In this document: positions 1 through 8,881 of the stretch, piece by piece | How the letters are laid out: each line of letters opens with the position of its first letter | Position numbering within the stretch: position 1 is the first letter of the stretch | Assembly: GCA_946406145.1 (NCBI GenBank) | Contig: CAMJJL010000003.1 | Coordinates: forward strand, 17,395-81,394 | Direction: 5' to 3' | Source: an uncultured Clostridia bacterium | Lineage (GTDB): Bacteria > Bacillota > Clostridia > Oscillospirales > Acutalibacteraceae | Length of the DNA stretch: 64,000 nt | Position numbers and translations under genes: made by a program | The notes under the pieces: generated by a model | What the model was told of the DNA's origin: nothing | The model's database searches: none | Seen by the model: only the letters and a program-made list of their open reading frames with translations

Positions 1-439
1 TGCGACAAAAGACATGATTTGAATGTGGATCACCGTCGGATTTGATCAGCCCGATGTTATCGAGATGGATACCGAGGCAGTAGAAGTAATGCGCACCGAA
101 GATACAAAAGATACCCGACAGAATCAGCATGTTTGCCGTCATCGGTGCGTTCGGAAAACGATTGAAGATGATGAGCGGATTGAAGAAGATACCGACAAAC
201 GCAAGACTGAACACAAGCGGCAGAATAACATTGCCGATAGCGATTTCCGCTTCATTTGTATTGCGGTAATAGAAGATGTTGCTGACGACAGCGAAGAGTA
301 CCAATACCGCGAGAAATCCCCATTTCAAAGGAGCATAGCCGCTTTCCGCGCTCAGATTGCCAAAGCCTTTTGCGGCGAATAAAAGTATCAGTCCGAACAC
401 AAAGGTGATCGAATCGATCACATAAAGTTTTCTGTTCAT
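1..439 (-). CDS. Membrane protein of unknown function, 3' end cut off by the window
   Basis: This gene is absent from the ORF track because it runs off the left edge. It starts at an ATG preceded by AAAAGGAGGATCTA, an excellent ribosome binding site. The visible 146 codons begin MNRKLYVIDSITFVFGLILL and hold about four hydrophobic segments (near residues 6-24, 40-58, 66-88 and 100-120), so it is an integral membrane protein. Its start overlaps the stop of the upstream phosphatase gene by one base (TAATG), implying translational coupling in one operon. I do not recognise a family; the C-terminus is not visible. Confidence 0.8.
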   Translation of the reverse strand, partial: MNRKLYVIDSITFVFGLILLFAAKGFGNLSAESGYAPLKWGFLAVLVLFAVVSNIFYYRNTNEAEIAIGNVILPLVFSLAFVGIFFNPLIIFNRFPNAPMTANMLILSGIFCIFGAHYFYCLGIHLDNIGLIKSDGDPHSNHVFCR

Positions 440-900
440 TAGATCCTCCTTTTGATGATATACTCCAGCAGCGCCCGACATCCTTTTGTGATATCATCCC
501 ATGTCGCCGCAAAGTCGCCCGTATACCACGGGTCGGCGACGTCGCGCGTGCTGTCGGCGTATTCCATCAGTAGGCGCACCTTGTTCTCGGGATCACTGCC
601 GATGATCCGCATGATGTTGCGCTGATTATTTCGATCCATGATCGGGATGTAATCGTAGCGCTCATAGTCGGCGGCGGTCATCTGACGGGCGTATTTGCCG
701 GAGCAGGACAGACCGTGCTTTTGAAGCTCTCTGCGCGCGGGAGGATAGACGGGATTGCCCAGCTCCTCGCGGCTGGTGGCGGCGGAGGCAATCTCAAAAT
801 CCTTTTCCAGTCCCGCCTTTTTGACATAATCTTTCATCACGAATTCCGCCATCGGACTGCGGCAGATGTTCCCGTGACAGACGAATAATATCTTGACCAT
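439..900 (-). CDS. Low-molecular-weight protein tyrosine phosphatase
   Basis: A cytoplasmic phosphatase of 153 residues, the normal length for the LMW-PTP family. The N-terminal P-loop VCHGNICRS carries the nucleophilic Cys8 and Arg14 of the C-x5-R-S signature, and ADPWYTGDF near residue 121 supplies the general-acid Asp of the DP loop. The family dephosphorylates protein phosphotyrosine (sometimes phosphoarginine); the substrate here cannot be read from sequence. I chose the ATG at 900, preceded by GGAGGTGCGAT, rather than the upstream ORF start, because the P-loop must be at the extreme N-terminus. Its stop overlaps the start of the next membrane protein gene. Confidence 0.93.
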   Translation of the reverse strand: MVKILFVCHGNICRSPMAEFVMKDYVKKAGLEKDFEIASAATSREELGNPVYPPARRELQKHGLSCSGKYARQMTAADYERYDYIPIMDRNNQRNIMRIIGSDPENKVRLLMEYADSTRDVADPWYTGDFAATWDDITKGCRALLEYIIKRRI

Positions 901-1118
901 ATCGCACCTCCATATTCTGATCGTTATTGCAAAGGATAAGATGGAGATTGCCGCGTCGGAACGATGTTCCTCCTCGCAATGGCAATCTGAAATGCGCCCC
1001 GCGGTAATCTCAACCAAGCAATTGATCCTGATATCAGTATACCATACTAAGGTAATATTGTACAGTTTTCCGGTCAGAATCTTGTATGCTATGAGGATAG
1101 AAAAAACGTCGACAATAC

Positions 1119-1127
1119 TGGTATAAT
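1119..1127 (+). promoter_or_regulatory. glpK: Candidate extended -10 promoter for the glycerol operon
   Basis: TGGTATAAT is a perfect extended -10 (TGn plus TATAAT) about 88 bases before glpK. No good -35 hexamer sits 17 bases upstream, which extended -10 promoters tolerate. A family A repeat lies between it and the gene. Confidence 0.4.
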
Positions 1128-1138
1128 ATAAATGATAG

Positions 1139-1187
1139 TCTCCCTTTCCTAAGGGAGGTGGGCGCGCTTGCGCGCTCGGAGGGTTGA
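1139..1187 (+). repeat. Family A palindromic repeat, single end
   Basis: An outer palindrome CTCCCTTTCCTAAGGGAG is followed by an inner hairpin GCGCGC-TT-GCGCGC and the closing motif CGGAGGGTTG. The same architecture recurs at 5981, 25250, 54491 and 61419. This copy lies in the 5' leader of glpK. Confidence 0.8.
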
Positions 1188-2705
<1,518 letters not shown>

Positions 2706-2718
2706 AGTGAGGAGCTAA

Positions 2719-3252
2719 AAAGGCTTCCCCTCGGGGGGAAGCTGTCAGACAGACATGTCTGACTGATGAGGGGATAACCTATTCTTTCAATCTGTTTTTC
2801 AAAGAGTGGTGAACGATGCAGAATAAACTAACCGGTTTTTCACAAAAGCTCCGTAAGAATATGACAAAAGAAGAAAGACACCTTTGGTATGATTATCTGA
2901 AACGATTACCTGTTACTGTGAATCGTCAAAAGGTAATCGGAGAATATATCGTTGATTTTTATGTCGCCGAAGCAAGAATAATAATTGAACTCGACGGTTC
3001 ACAACATTATTCAGAAGCCGGAGAACACCACGATAGAGAACGTGATGATTATTTCAGAAGAATCGGGGTTAAAGTGTTGCGATATACCAATCGACAAATA
3101 CATAAAGAGTTTGACAATGTATGTCATGACATCGGGCGTCAAATTGAGAGTTCGATGAAAGGAAGAAAACTCTTTGTATAAAGCATTTGGATGCAAGGTG
3201 AGCCCCTCATCCGTCAACGTTGTTGACACCTTCCCCCCGAGGGGAAGGCTAT
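2719..3252 (+). mobile_element. Family B repeat-bounded element carrying a DUF559 nuclease gene
   Basis: Two family B ends face each other: GGCTTCCCCTCGGGGGGAAG...GATGAGGGG at 2721-2773, and its inverted relative CCCCTCATCCG...CCCCGAGGGGAAGG at 3202-3250. Each end contains an inner hairpin with a different stem (TCAGACA/TGTCTGA on the left, GTCAAC/GTTGAC on the right). The only gene inside encodes a DUF559 protein. The unit separates glpK from the rest of the glycerol operon. Two shorter elements (20921-21125 and 32332-32535) have the same two ends and related flanking interior sequence but no gene. Mobility is inference; I saw no clear target-site duplication. Confidence 0.6.
2816..3181 (+). 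CDS. DUF559 family (Vsr-like) endonuclease-fold protein
   Basis: A 121-residue protein matching the DUF559 family, which has the PD-(D/E)XK nuclease fold of very-short-patch repair endonucleases. Candidate catalytic residues are Asp47 in IVDFYV and Glu58/Asp60 in IIIELDGSQH, with VLRYTN near residues 87-92 forming the typical last strand. The length is normal for the family, and it has no signal peptide or membrane segment. The ATG follows GAGTGGTGAACG, a weak ribosome binding site. It lies alone between inverted family B repeat ends inside the glycerol operon, so it is unlikely to serve glycerol metabolism. No experimentally defined role for this protein can be read from the sequence. Confidence 0.88.
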   Translation: MQNKLTGFSQKLRKNMTKEERHLWYDYLKRLPVTVNRQKVIGEYIVDFYVAEARIIIELDGSQHYSEAGEHHDRERDDYFRRIGVKVLRYTNRQIHKEFDNVCHDIGRQIESSMKGRKLFV

Positions 3253-3279
3253 TGATCCAATAAGTGAGGAACAAGATTT

Positions 3280-4725
3280 ATGTACGACATTATCATCCTC
3301 GGCGCAGGCGTGATCGGTTGCGCCGTGGCGAGAGAACTCAGCAAATACAACGCCAAGATACTGGTGCTCGAGAAAAACGAGGACGTATGCTCCGGCACCA
3401 GCAAGGCGAACAGCGGCATTGTCCACTCGGGCTATGACGCGCACAACGGTACCCTCAAGGCAAGGTTCAATATCGAGGGCAACCGCATGATGGGCGACGT
3501 CTGCAATGAGCTGGACGTTCCCTTCGACCGTATCGGTTCGCTGACCGTCTGCACGGATGAAAAGAATATCTCCGATCTCGAAGCGCTCAAAGAGAGGGGA
3601 GAGAAGAACGGGGTAGAGGGTCTCACGATCCTCAGTCGTGAAGATCTGCTCAAAGTGGAGCCGCATATCGGCGATGAGGTCGTTGCCGCGCTCTACGCGC
3701 CCACGGCAGGCGTGATATGTCCGTTCAAGCTGACCATTGCTTTTGCCGAAAACGCCGCCGTCAACGGCACAGAATTCCGCTTTGATACCGAGGTAAAAAA
3801 GGTATATTGTGATAACGGGATTTGGCACGTTGTGACCGATGACGAAGAATATACGGCCGCGGTCGTCGTCAATGCGGCAGGCGTTTACGCGGATGTGTTC
3901 CACAATATGGTATCCGAAAAGAAGCTCCGCATCACGCCGCGCCGCGGTGATTATATCCTGCTTGACCGTGCGGTAGGGGGCTTTGTGAACCATACCATCT
4001 TCCAGCTGCCCACCAAGCTCGGTAAGGGTGTGTTGGTCACACCCACCGTCCACGGCAACACCATCGTCGGTCCCACCGCTGTGGATATGGACGACAAGGA
4101 GTGTACCGCCACCTCTGCCGGCGGTATCGACAGCGTGATCGAAAAGTCGGCACTGAGCGTCAAGAATCTCCCTATTCGTCAGGTCATTACCTCCTTTGCG
4201 GGCTTACGCGCGCATGAGGACGGAGGCGATTTCATCCTCGGCGAGCCGGATGACGCGCCCGGCTTCTTTGACTGCGCCGGTATCGAAAGCCCCGGCTTGA
4301 CCGCGTCGCCTGCCATCGGCGTGTATATCGCCGATTTGATACAGAAAAAATACAGCCTGAGCGAGAAAGCGGATTTCATCGCTCAGCGCAAGGATATATT
4401 GAATCCCTCGACCTTATCGCTCGAGGAGCGTAACGAGCTGATCAAACGTGAACCTGCATACGGCACCATCATCTGCCGATGTGAATCTGTCACCGAGGGC
4501 GAGATCCTCGACGCGATCCGCCGCCCTGTCGGCGCACGCTCACTCGACGGCGTCAAGCGCCGCACACGTGCAGGTATGGGTCGCTGTCAGGCTGGTTTTT
4601 GCAGCCCCAAGGTGATGGAGATTTTGCGCCGTGAGCTGGACATCGACCTCACACAGGTCACAAAGAGCGGCGGCAAATCCACGATCGTCAACGCGCGTAC
4701 AAAGGACGGTGACAGTAATGAATAA
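3280..4725 (+). CDS. GlpA/GlpO-like FAD-dependent glycerol-3-phosphate oxidoreductase with C-terminal BFD-like [2Fe-2S] domain
   Basis: A 481-residue flavoprotein. The N-terminal IIILGAGVIGCAVARELS is a Rossmann GxGxxG FAD-binding motif of the DAO family, and SGTSKANSGIVHSGYD resembles the flavin-contacting loop of glycerol-3-phosphate dehydrogenases. The last 90 residues contain CRCESVTEGEI and CQAGFCSP, the four-cysteine pattern of BFD-like iron-sulfur domains, as in anaerobic GlpA. Expected reaction: glycerol 3-phosphate to dihydroxyacetone phosphate, with electrons passed to the two products encoded next. The ATG follows GAGGAACAAGATTT. The stop overlaps the next start by eight bases. An L-2-hydroxyglutarate oxidase-type activity is a possible alternative. 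Confidence 0.88.
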   Translation: MYDIIILGAGVIGCAVARELSKYNAKILVLEKNEDVCSGTSKANSGIVHSGYDAHNGTLKARFNIEGNRMMGDVCNELDVPFDRIGSLTVCTDEKNISDLEALKERGEKNGVEGLTILSREDLLKVEPHIGDEVVAALYAPTAGVICPFKLTIAFAENAAVNGTEFRFDTEVKKVYCDNGIWHVVTDDEEYTAAVVVNAAGVYADVFHNMVSEKKLRITPRRGDYILLDRAVGGFVNHTIFQLPTKLGKGVLVTPTVHGNTIVGPTAVDMDDKECTATSAGGIDSVIEKSALSVKNLPIRQVITSFAGLRAHEDGGDFILGEPDDAPGFFDCAGIESPGLTASPAIGVYIADLIQKKYSLSEKADFIAQRKDILNPSTLSLEERNELIKREPAYGTIICRCESVTEGEILDAIRRPVGARSLDGVKRRTRAGMGRCQAGFCSPKVMEILRRELDIDLTQVTKSGGKSTIVNARTKDGDSNE

Positions 4726-5980
4726 AGTAGATATCGTCATCGTCGGCGGAGGTCCCGCGGGACTGGCGGCGGCTGTCGCGGCATATGACGACGGCGCAAA
4801 AAGCATTTTGATCTTAGAGCGTGACGAGCAGCTCGGCGGCATTCTCAACCAGTGCATCCACAACGGCTTCGGTCTGCACACCTTCAAGGAGGAACTGACA
4901 GGCCCCGAGTACGCCGATCGCTTTATCCGGCAAGTGAGCGAACGCAAGATTCCTTTCCTGCTGAACACCATGGTCATGGAGATCTCACCCGACAGGGTCG
5001 TGACCGCTATGAACCGTGAGGACGGCATGTTTCAGATCAAGGCAAAGGCGGTCATCCTCGCGATGGGCTGTCGTGAACGGCCCCGTGGGGCTTTGAATAT
5101 CCCCGGCTACCGACCCGCCGGCATTTTTTCGGCAGGAACGGCACAGAGATTGGTCAACATCGAGGGCTATATGCCCGGCAAAGAGGTCGTCATCCTCGGC
5201 TCGGGCGATATCGGACTGATCATGGCGCGCCGCATGACCTTAGAGGGCGCAAAGGTGAAGCTCGTCGCAGAGCTGATGCCGTACTCGGGCGGCTTGAAGC
5301 GCAATATCGTCCAGTGTCTGGATGATTTCGATATCCCTCTGCGATTATCGCACACGGTCGTGGATATCGAGGGCAAGGAGCATATCACCGCCGTGACCAT
5401 CGCCGAGGTCGGCGCCGACTGCAAGCCGATCAAGGGCACGGAGGAACGTTATACCTGTGATACCCTGCTCCTGTCCTGCGGTCTGATCCCCGAAAATGAG
5501 CTGAGCACCGCCGCCGGTGTAGCACTCAGTCCCGTGACGGGCGGTCCTGTCGTCAACGAAAGTCTGGAGACCAACATCGAGGGCGTTTTTGCCTGCGGCA
5601 ATGTCCTGCATGTGCACGACCTTGTGGACTTTGTATCGGAAGAAGCGGCAAAAGCAGGCGTGACCGCGTCACGTTTTGCGCGCGGTGAACGCTCCGCTGA
5701 CAGCGGCAGAGAGATCGCCGTCAAGACTGAGGGCGGCGTGCGCTACACTGTGCCTGTTACCGTTCGTCCCGATCATGTTGAGGAAAATCTGACGATCCGT
5801 TTTCGCGTAGGAGATGTGTACAAGGATTCCTATGTCAGCGTGTATTTTGACGATACCCGCGTCCGCCATCAAAAGAAGCGTATCTTAGCGCCCGGCGAGA
5901 TGGAACAGGTCGTCATCCTGAAGAAACAACTGGATGAGATCCCTGATCTGAAAACGATCACGGTGAAGATAGAGCCATAG
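4718..5980 (+). CDS. NAD(P)/FAD-dependent oxidoreductase, partner of the GlpA-like protein
   Basis: I trimmed the ORF to the ATG of MNKVDIVIVGGGPAGLAAAV, because the dinucleotide-binding motif must start near the N-terminus; this gives 420 residues. A second nucleotide-binding motif (VVILGSGDIGLIMARR) and the ending GVFACGNVLHVHD mark the pyridine nucleotide-disulfide reductase superfamily. No redox CxxC of the thioredoxin reductase type is evident. It overlaps the upstream gene by eight bases, indicating coupled translation. In Clostridia this trio (GlpA-like, this protein, DUF1667) commonly travels together, so it probably links glycerol-3-phosphate oxidation to NAD(P) or another carrier. 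Confidence 0.87.
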   Translation: MNKVDIVIVGGGPAGLAAAVAAYDDGAKSILILERDEQLGGILNQCIHNGFGLHTFKEELTGPEYADRFIRQVSERKIPFLLNTMVMEISPDRVVTAMNREDGMFQIKAKAVILAMGCRERPRGALNIPGYRPAGIFSAGTAQRLVNIEGYMPGKEVVILGSGDIGLIMARRMTLEGAKVKLVAELMPYSGGLKRNIVQCLDDFDIPLRLSHTVVDIEGKEHITAVTIAEVGADCKPIKGTEERYTCDTLLLSCGLIPENELSTAAGVALSPVTGGPVVNESLETNIEGVFACGNVLHVHDLVDFVSEEAAKAGVTASRFARGERSADSGREIAVKTEGGVRYTVPVTVRPDHVEENLTIRFRVGDVYKDSYVSVYFDDTRVRHQKKRILAPGEMEQVVILKKQLDEIPDLKTITVKIEP

Positions 5981-6128
5981 CCTCCCTTTCCTAAGGGAGG
6001 TGGCCCGAAGGGCGGAGGGTTGCAACCCCCGGTCGCCTTCCGATATAACAATTCACGCGGTGAGGCGGAAACGCATCCACCTCATCCGCTTCACTTCGTT
6101 CAGCACCTTCCCCTTAAGGGGAAGGCTC
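5981..6128 (+). repeat. Chimeric repeat element: family A left end, family B right end
   Basis: It begins directly after the TAG stop of the oxidoreductase with CCTCCCTTTCCTAAGGGAGG, inner hairpin GCCC-GAA-GGGC and CGGAGGGTTG (family A). It ends with CACCTCATCCGC...CACCTTCCCCTTAAGGGGAAGG (family B, inverted). The ribosome binding site of the next gene follows within 15 bases. Confidence 0.7.
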
Positions 6129-6142
6129 AGAAAGGAACAACA

Positions 6143-6502
6143 ATGGAAATCAAAGAACTCACCTGTATCAACTGTCCGATGGGCTGTCTGCTGACCGTCG
6201 AGATGGACGGCGAAGAGATCAGGGATATCAGCGGCTACACCTGTCCGCGCGGCAAGACCTATGCCGAAAAAGAGGTCACCAACCCCACCCGTGTCGTCAC
6301 CTCGACGATCAAGGTCACAGGCGGCAAGAAGGATCGCGTCGCTTGCAAAACGCAGTACGACATCCCCAAGGATAAGATCGGCGCGGTGATGGAGGCGATC
6401 AACGCGGCTCAGGCACAGGCGCCCGTCGTGATTGGCGAGGTGCTGATCGCGGACGTCGCCGGCACCGGTGTGGACGTCGTCGCCACCGCACATGCGGTTT
6501 AG
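6143..6502 (+). CDS. DUF1667 domain-containing protein
   Basis: A 119-residue cytoplasmic protein beginning MEIKELTCINCPMGCLL. The CINCPMGC and YTCPRGKTYA cysteines are the conserved DUF1667 positions and look able to bind a metal or iron-sulfur centre. The family occurs next to GlpA-like and FAD oxidoreductases, as here, and is thought to act with them as a small electron-transfer or assembly subunit; its biochemical role is not firmly known to me. The start was set at the ATG after AGAAAGGAACAACA, dropping a 41-residue extension that would be translated from the repeat. A terminator follows at 6572. Confidence 0.9.
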   Translation: MEIKELTCINCPMGCLLTVEMDGEEIRDISGYTCPRGKTYAEKEVTNPTRVVTSTIKVTGGKKDRVACKTQYDIPKDKIGAVMEAINAAQAQAPVVIGEVLIADVAGTGVDVVATAHAV

Positions 6503-6571
6503 TGTATTAAATCGTTGAAAAGTGCGCAATAAACCATCCATATCAAATCTTATATTTGGTGAAAACAGAGT

Positions 6572-6610
6572 AAATGCCGATTGTCCGTTGACTTTCGGCA
6601 TTTTGTTGTT
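6572..6610 (+). terminator. Rho-independent terminator of the glycerol operon
   Basis: AAATGCCGA and TCGGCATTTTGTTGTTT form a stem with a long loop and a T-rich tail, 70 bases after DUF1667. Confidence 0.65.
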
Positions 6611-6646
6611 TATATTGTACCTTGGAATAATCCATCAATAATAATT

Positions 6647-6847
6647 GTCATTGCGAAGCCCTTTAACCGGGTTCCCCGACACGCCCCGCGTGTTGGGGAG
6701 AGGAGGAGTCGCGGAGCAAGGTCAAGGCATACCAACCGGATATGCCTACCGCGCAAAGCGAACGACGACGACGTGGCAATCCCACAAAGCAGGAGTACAG
6801 CGGTGTGGGATTCCCACGTCGGGAGCAATCCCTCCTCGGAATGACAC
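6647..6847 (+). repeat. Family C repeat (GTCATTGCGAAG ... GGAATGACAC)
   Basis: The ends GTCATTGCGAAG and CTCGGAATGAC are inverted repeats. The interior holds several small hairpins and GTGGCAATCCC / GGGATTCCCAC, another inverted pair. A related copy lies at 10617-10767 and a fragment at 48529. The upstream extension of the PTS ORF in the track is this repeat read as protein. Confidence 0.75.
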
Positions 6848-6866
6848 TTTATCGGAGGGGAATAAT

Positions 6867-7940
6867 TTGGAAAAATTTAAAGAGTTTTTAAAACGCAAGA
6901 ATATTGAGATCTCGTGGAAGCGCTACGGTATCGACGCGCTCGGCGCAATGGCACAGGGTTTGTTCTGTTCCCTGTTGATCGGTACGATCATCAAGACTAT
7001 CGGCGTACTGTCGGGCTGGCAGTTCTTTACCGATATCGGTACCTACGCGATGGCGGTGTCGGGTCCTGCAATGGCGGTCGCCATCGGCTATGCGCTCAAG
7101 GCCGATCCCATGGTGCTGTTCTCACTGGCGGCAGTCGGTTGGGCGGCAAATGCCGAGGGCGGCGCAGGCGGTCCGTTGGCGGTTCTGGTCATCGCGATCA
7201 TCGCCGCCGAATGCGGCAAGGCGGTCAGTAAGGAAACCAAGGTCGATATCCTCGTGACTCCTGCGGTGACGATCCTCGTCGGCGTGGCGCTGGCGAAATT
7301 GATCGCGCCCCCGATCGGTACGGCGGCAAGCTGGTTCGGCTTGCTGATCGACTCGGCAACAAAGCTCCAACCCTTCCTGATGGGCGTCGTGGTATCTGTG
7401 CTGGTCGGTATCGCACTGACCCTGCCGATCAGTTCGGCGGCGATCTGCTCGGTGCTCGCGCTCACGGGACTTGCCGGTGGTGCTGCCGTGGCAGGCTGCT
7501 GCGCGCAGATGGTCGGTTTTGCGGTGATGTCCTTCCGTGAGAACCGTTGGGGCGGACTGGTCAGCCAAGGGCTGGGCACCTCGATGCTCCAGATGCCGAA
7601 CATCGTCAAGAATCCGCGTATCTGGATCGCGCCCATCGTGACCTCCGCGATCACCGGGCCGATCGCGACCTGTGTGTTCAAGCTCCAGATGAACGGCGCG
7701 CCGATCAACTCGGGCATGGGCACCTGCGGATTGTGCGGTCAGATCGGCGTGATTACCGGATGGTTCAATCCGTCTGAGGAAGCAATCGCGAAAGGCGCTG
7801 CAACAATCACACCCGGCGTGATGGACTGGATCGGACTGATCCTGATCTGTATCGTACTCCCTGCCGTAATCACGCCGCTGATCAACCTGATCCTGCGCAA
7901 GGTCGGATGGGTCAAGGACGGCGATTTGAAGCTGGCATAA
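6867..7940 (+). CDS. PTS_EIIC_2-type membrane permease (PTS transporter subunit IIC-like)
   Basis: A 357-residue polytopic membrane protein with about nine hydrophobic segments and glycine-rich stretches such as AAVGWAANAEGGAGGPLAVL. It resembles the PTS_EIIC_2 family of stand-alone IIC-like proteins. No IIA or IIB genes are nearby, so sugar phosphotransfer is not demonstrated and the substrate is unknown. I chose the TTG start at 6867 because it follows CGGAGGGGAATAAT with ideal spacing. The 431-residue ORF in the track extends through a family C repeat and lacks membrane character there. A terminator follows at once, so it is probably monocistronic. Confidence 0.85.
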   Translation: MEKFKEFLKRKNIEISWKRYGIDALGAMAQGLFCSLLIGTIIKTIGVLSGWQFFTDIGTYAMAVSGPAMAVAIGYALKADPMVLFSLAAVGWAANAEGGAGGPLAVLVIAIIAAECGKAVSKETKVDILVTPAVTILVGVALAKLIAPPIGTAASWFGLLIDSATKLQPFLMGVVVSVLVGIALTLPISSAAICSVLALTGLAGGAAVAGCCAQMVGFAVMSFRENRWGGLVSQGLGTSMLQMPNIVKNPRIWIAPIVTSAITGPIATCVFKLQMNGAPINSGMGTCGLCGQIGVITGWFNPSEEAIAKGAATITPGVMDWIGLILICIVLPAVITPLINLILRKVGWVKDGDLKLA

Positions 7941-7956
7941 TATATTGATGTTAAAG

Positions 7957-7985
7957 ACACCTGCTGTGAAGCGGGTGTTTTTGCT
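7957..7985 (+). terminator. Rho-independent terminator after the PTS IIC-like gene
   Basis: ACACCTGC-TGTGAA-GCGGGTGT followed by TTTTGCTTTT, about 15 bases past the stop codon. Confidence 0.8.
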
Positions 7986-8076
7986 TTTCACAGATAGGGT
8001 TAAGAGGGTATATAGCTCTCACTCATATAGACGCTGTGCGCTTATGTGTAGAGAAGATTTGAAAAAAATAAAAAAA

Positions 8077-8093
8077 TTATCGTTTTTCGTTAA
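8077..8093 (+). promoter_or_regulatory. Candidate operator 1, upstream of the DUF2975/HTH promoter
   Basis: TTATCGTTTTTCGTTAA is a near-palindrome of the form TTAwCG-N5-CGTTAA. It matches operator 2 at 14 of 17 positions when that is read on the opposite strand. It ends eight bases before the -35 hexamer. Confidence 0.6.
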
Positions 8094-8100
8094 AAATCTA

Positions 8101-8128
8101 TTGACAAATGAAAAAACCATGCTATAAT
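8101..8128 (+). promoter_or_regulatory. Promoter of the DUF2975-HTH operon
   Basis: TTGACA (8101-8106), a 16-base spacer and TATAAT (8123-8128): both hexamers match the vegetative sigma consensus exactly. Confidence 0.88.
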
Positions 8129-8132
8129 ACAG

Positions 8133-8149
8133 TTAACGATAAACGTTAA
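8133..8149 (+). promoter_or_regulatory. Candidate operator 2, overlapping the transcription start
   Basis: TTAACGATAAACGTTAA is a perfect palindrome with six-base arms TTAACG/CGTTAA and a five-base centre. It lies just downstream of the -10 box, a position where binding would block initiation. The HTH protein encoded at 8882 is the obvious candidate ligand (inference). Confidence 0.7.
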
Positions 8150-8194
8150 ATAATTTGTCTGTTAAATCAATTTTTTGATGAAAAGGAGAAAATC

Positions 8195-8872
8195 ATGGGA
8201 AATTCAATCAAGAAAAAGATCAATATTTTCGGCAAGGTCGCCAAGATCATCACAATGATCATCATCGTATGCTTGCTCGTCACGGAAGGCTTTATGCTTG
8301 CCGGCGGTATCATTATTGCCTGTGTTCCGAAGAACAGTGTGACGGTCGACGGAACGGGAACGATCGATGTGAATGTGAACACCGAGTATTTCGGTTTGGA
8401 GGGCGAGAGGTTCTATGTGAACACCGGCAGCGGACACCTTGCGCTCGGTGAGATCAGCACCGGCAGCTTGGACGTCAAAAACGAGAATGGTAATCTGAAT
8501 GTCAACGGCGACTTCAGGCAGCTTCACTTTGATCTGAATGACGGTATGCTGATGCTCGTATACGGAATGGTATATGTCGCGGCAATCGTCGTGGCGCTGT
8601 TCTTCTTCCGCGCTTTGATGAAGCAGTTTATGGTGTGCGACAGTCCGTTCAGCGAGGAAGTCGTCAAGAAAATGCGCGCGTTCGCGATCGCGCTGATTCC
8701 CTGCATAGCGGCTGTGCAGATCATGAAATCGGCGATCTCCGCAAAGATCAGCGGTTCCTTTAGCTTCGATATCGATTTGATCTCGGTTGCGTTTGTCATT
8801 ATTATCTTCATCTTGACGATGATCTTCAAATACGGTACAGAGCTGCAAAAAGAGCACGACGAAACGGTGTAA
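8195..8872 (+). CDS. DUF2975 domain-containing membrane protein
   Basis: A 225-residue protein with an N-terminal membrane segment (about residues 18-42, IITMIIIVCLLVTEGFMLAGG), a roughly 75-residue extracytoplasmic stretch, then three more membrane segments near 125-145, 165-185 and 198-215. This fits the DUF2975 family, whose function is unknown. It is co-transcribed with a small XRE-type regulator nine bases downstream, the usual partner of DUF2975 genes. The pair sits behind a perfect promoter flanked by palindromic operators, so the operon is probably autoregulated. The ATG follows AAAAGGAGAAAATC. Confidence 0.85.
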   Translation: MGNSIKKKINIFGKVAKIITMIIIVCLLVTEGFMLAGGIIIACVPKNSVTVDGTGTIDVNVNTEYFGLEGERFYVNTGSGHLALGEISTGSLDVKNENGNLNVNGDFRQLHFDLNDGMLMLVYGMVYVAAIVVALFFFRALMKQFMVCDSPFSEEVVKKMRAFAIALIPCIAAVQIMKSAISAKISGSFSFDIDLISVAFVIIIFILTMIFKYGTELQKEHDETV

Positions 8873-8881
8873 GGTGAGCAT

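Noticed and set aside
6645-6866. N-terminal extension of the PTS IIC-like ORF
   Set aside because: It is the family C repeat translated; the TTG at 6867 has an ideal ribosome binding site and starts the family-like sequence.
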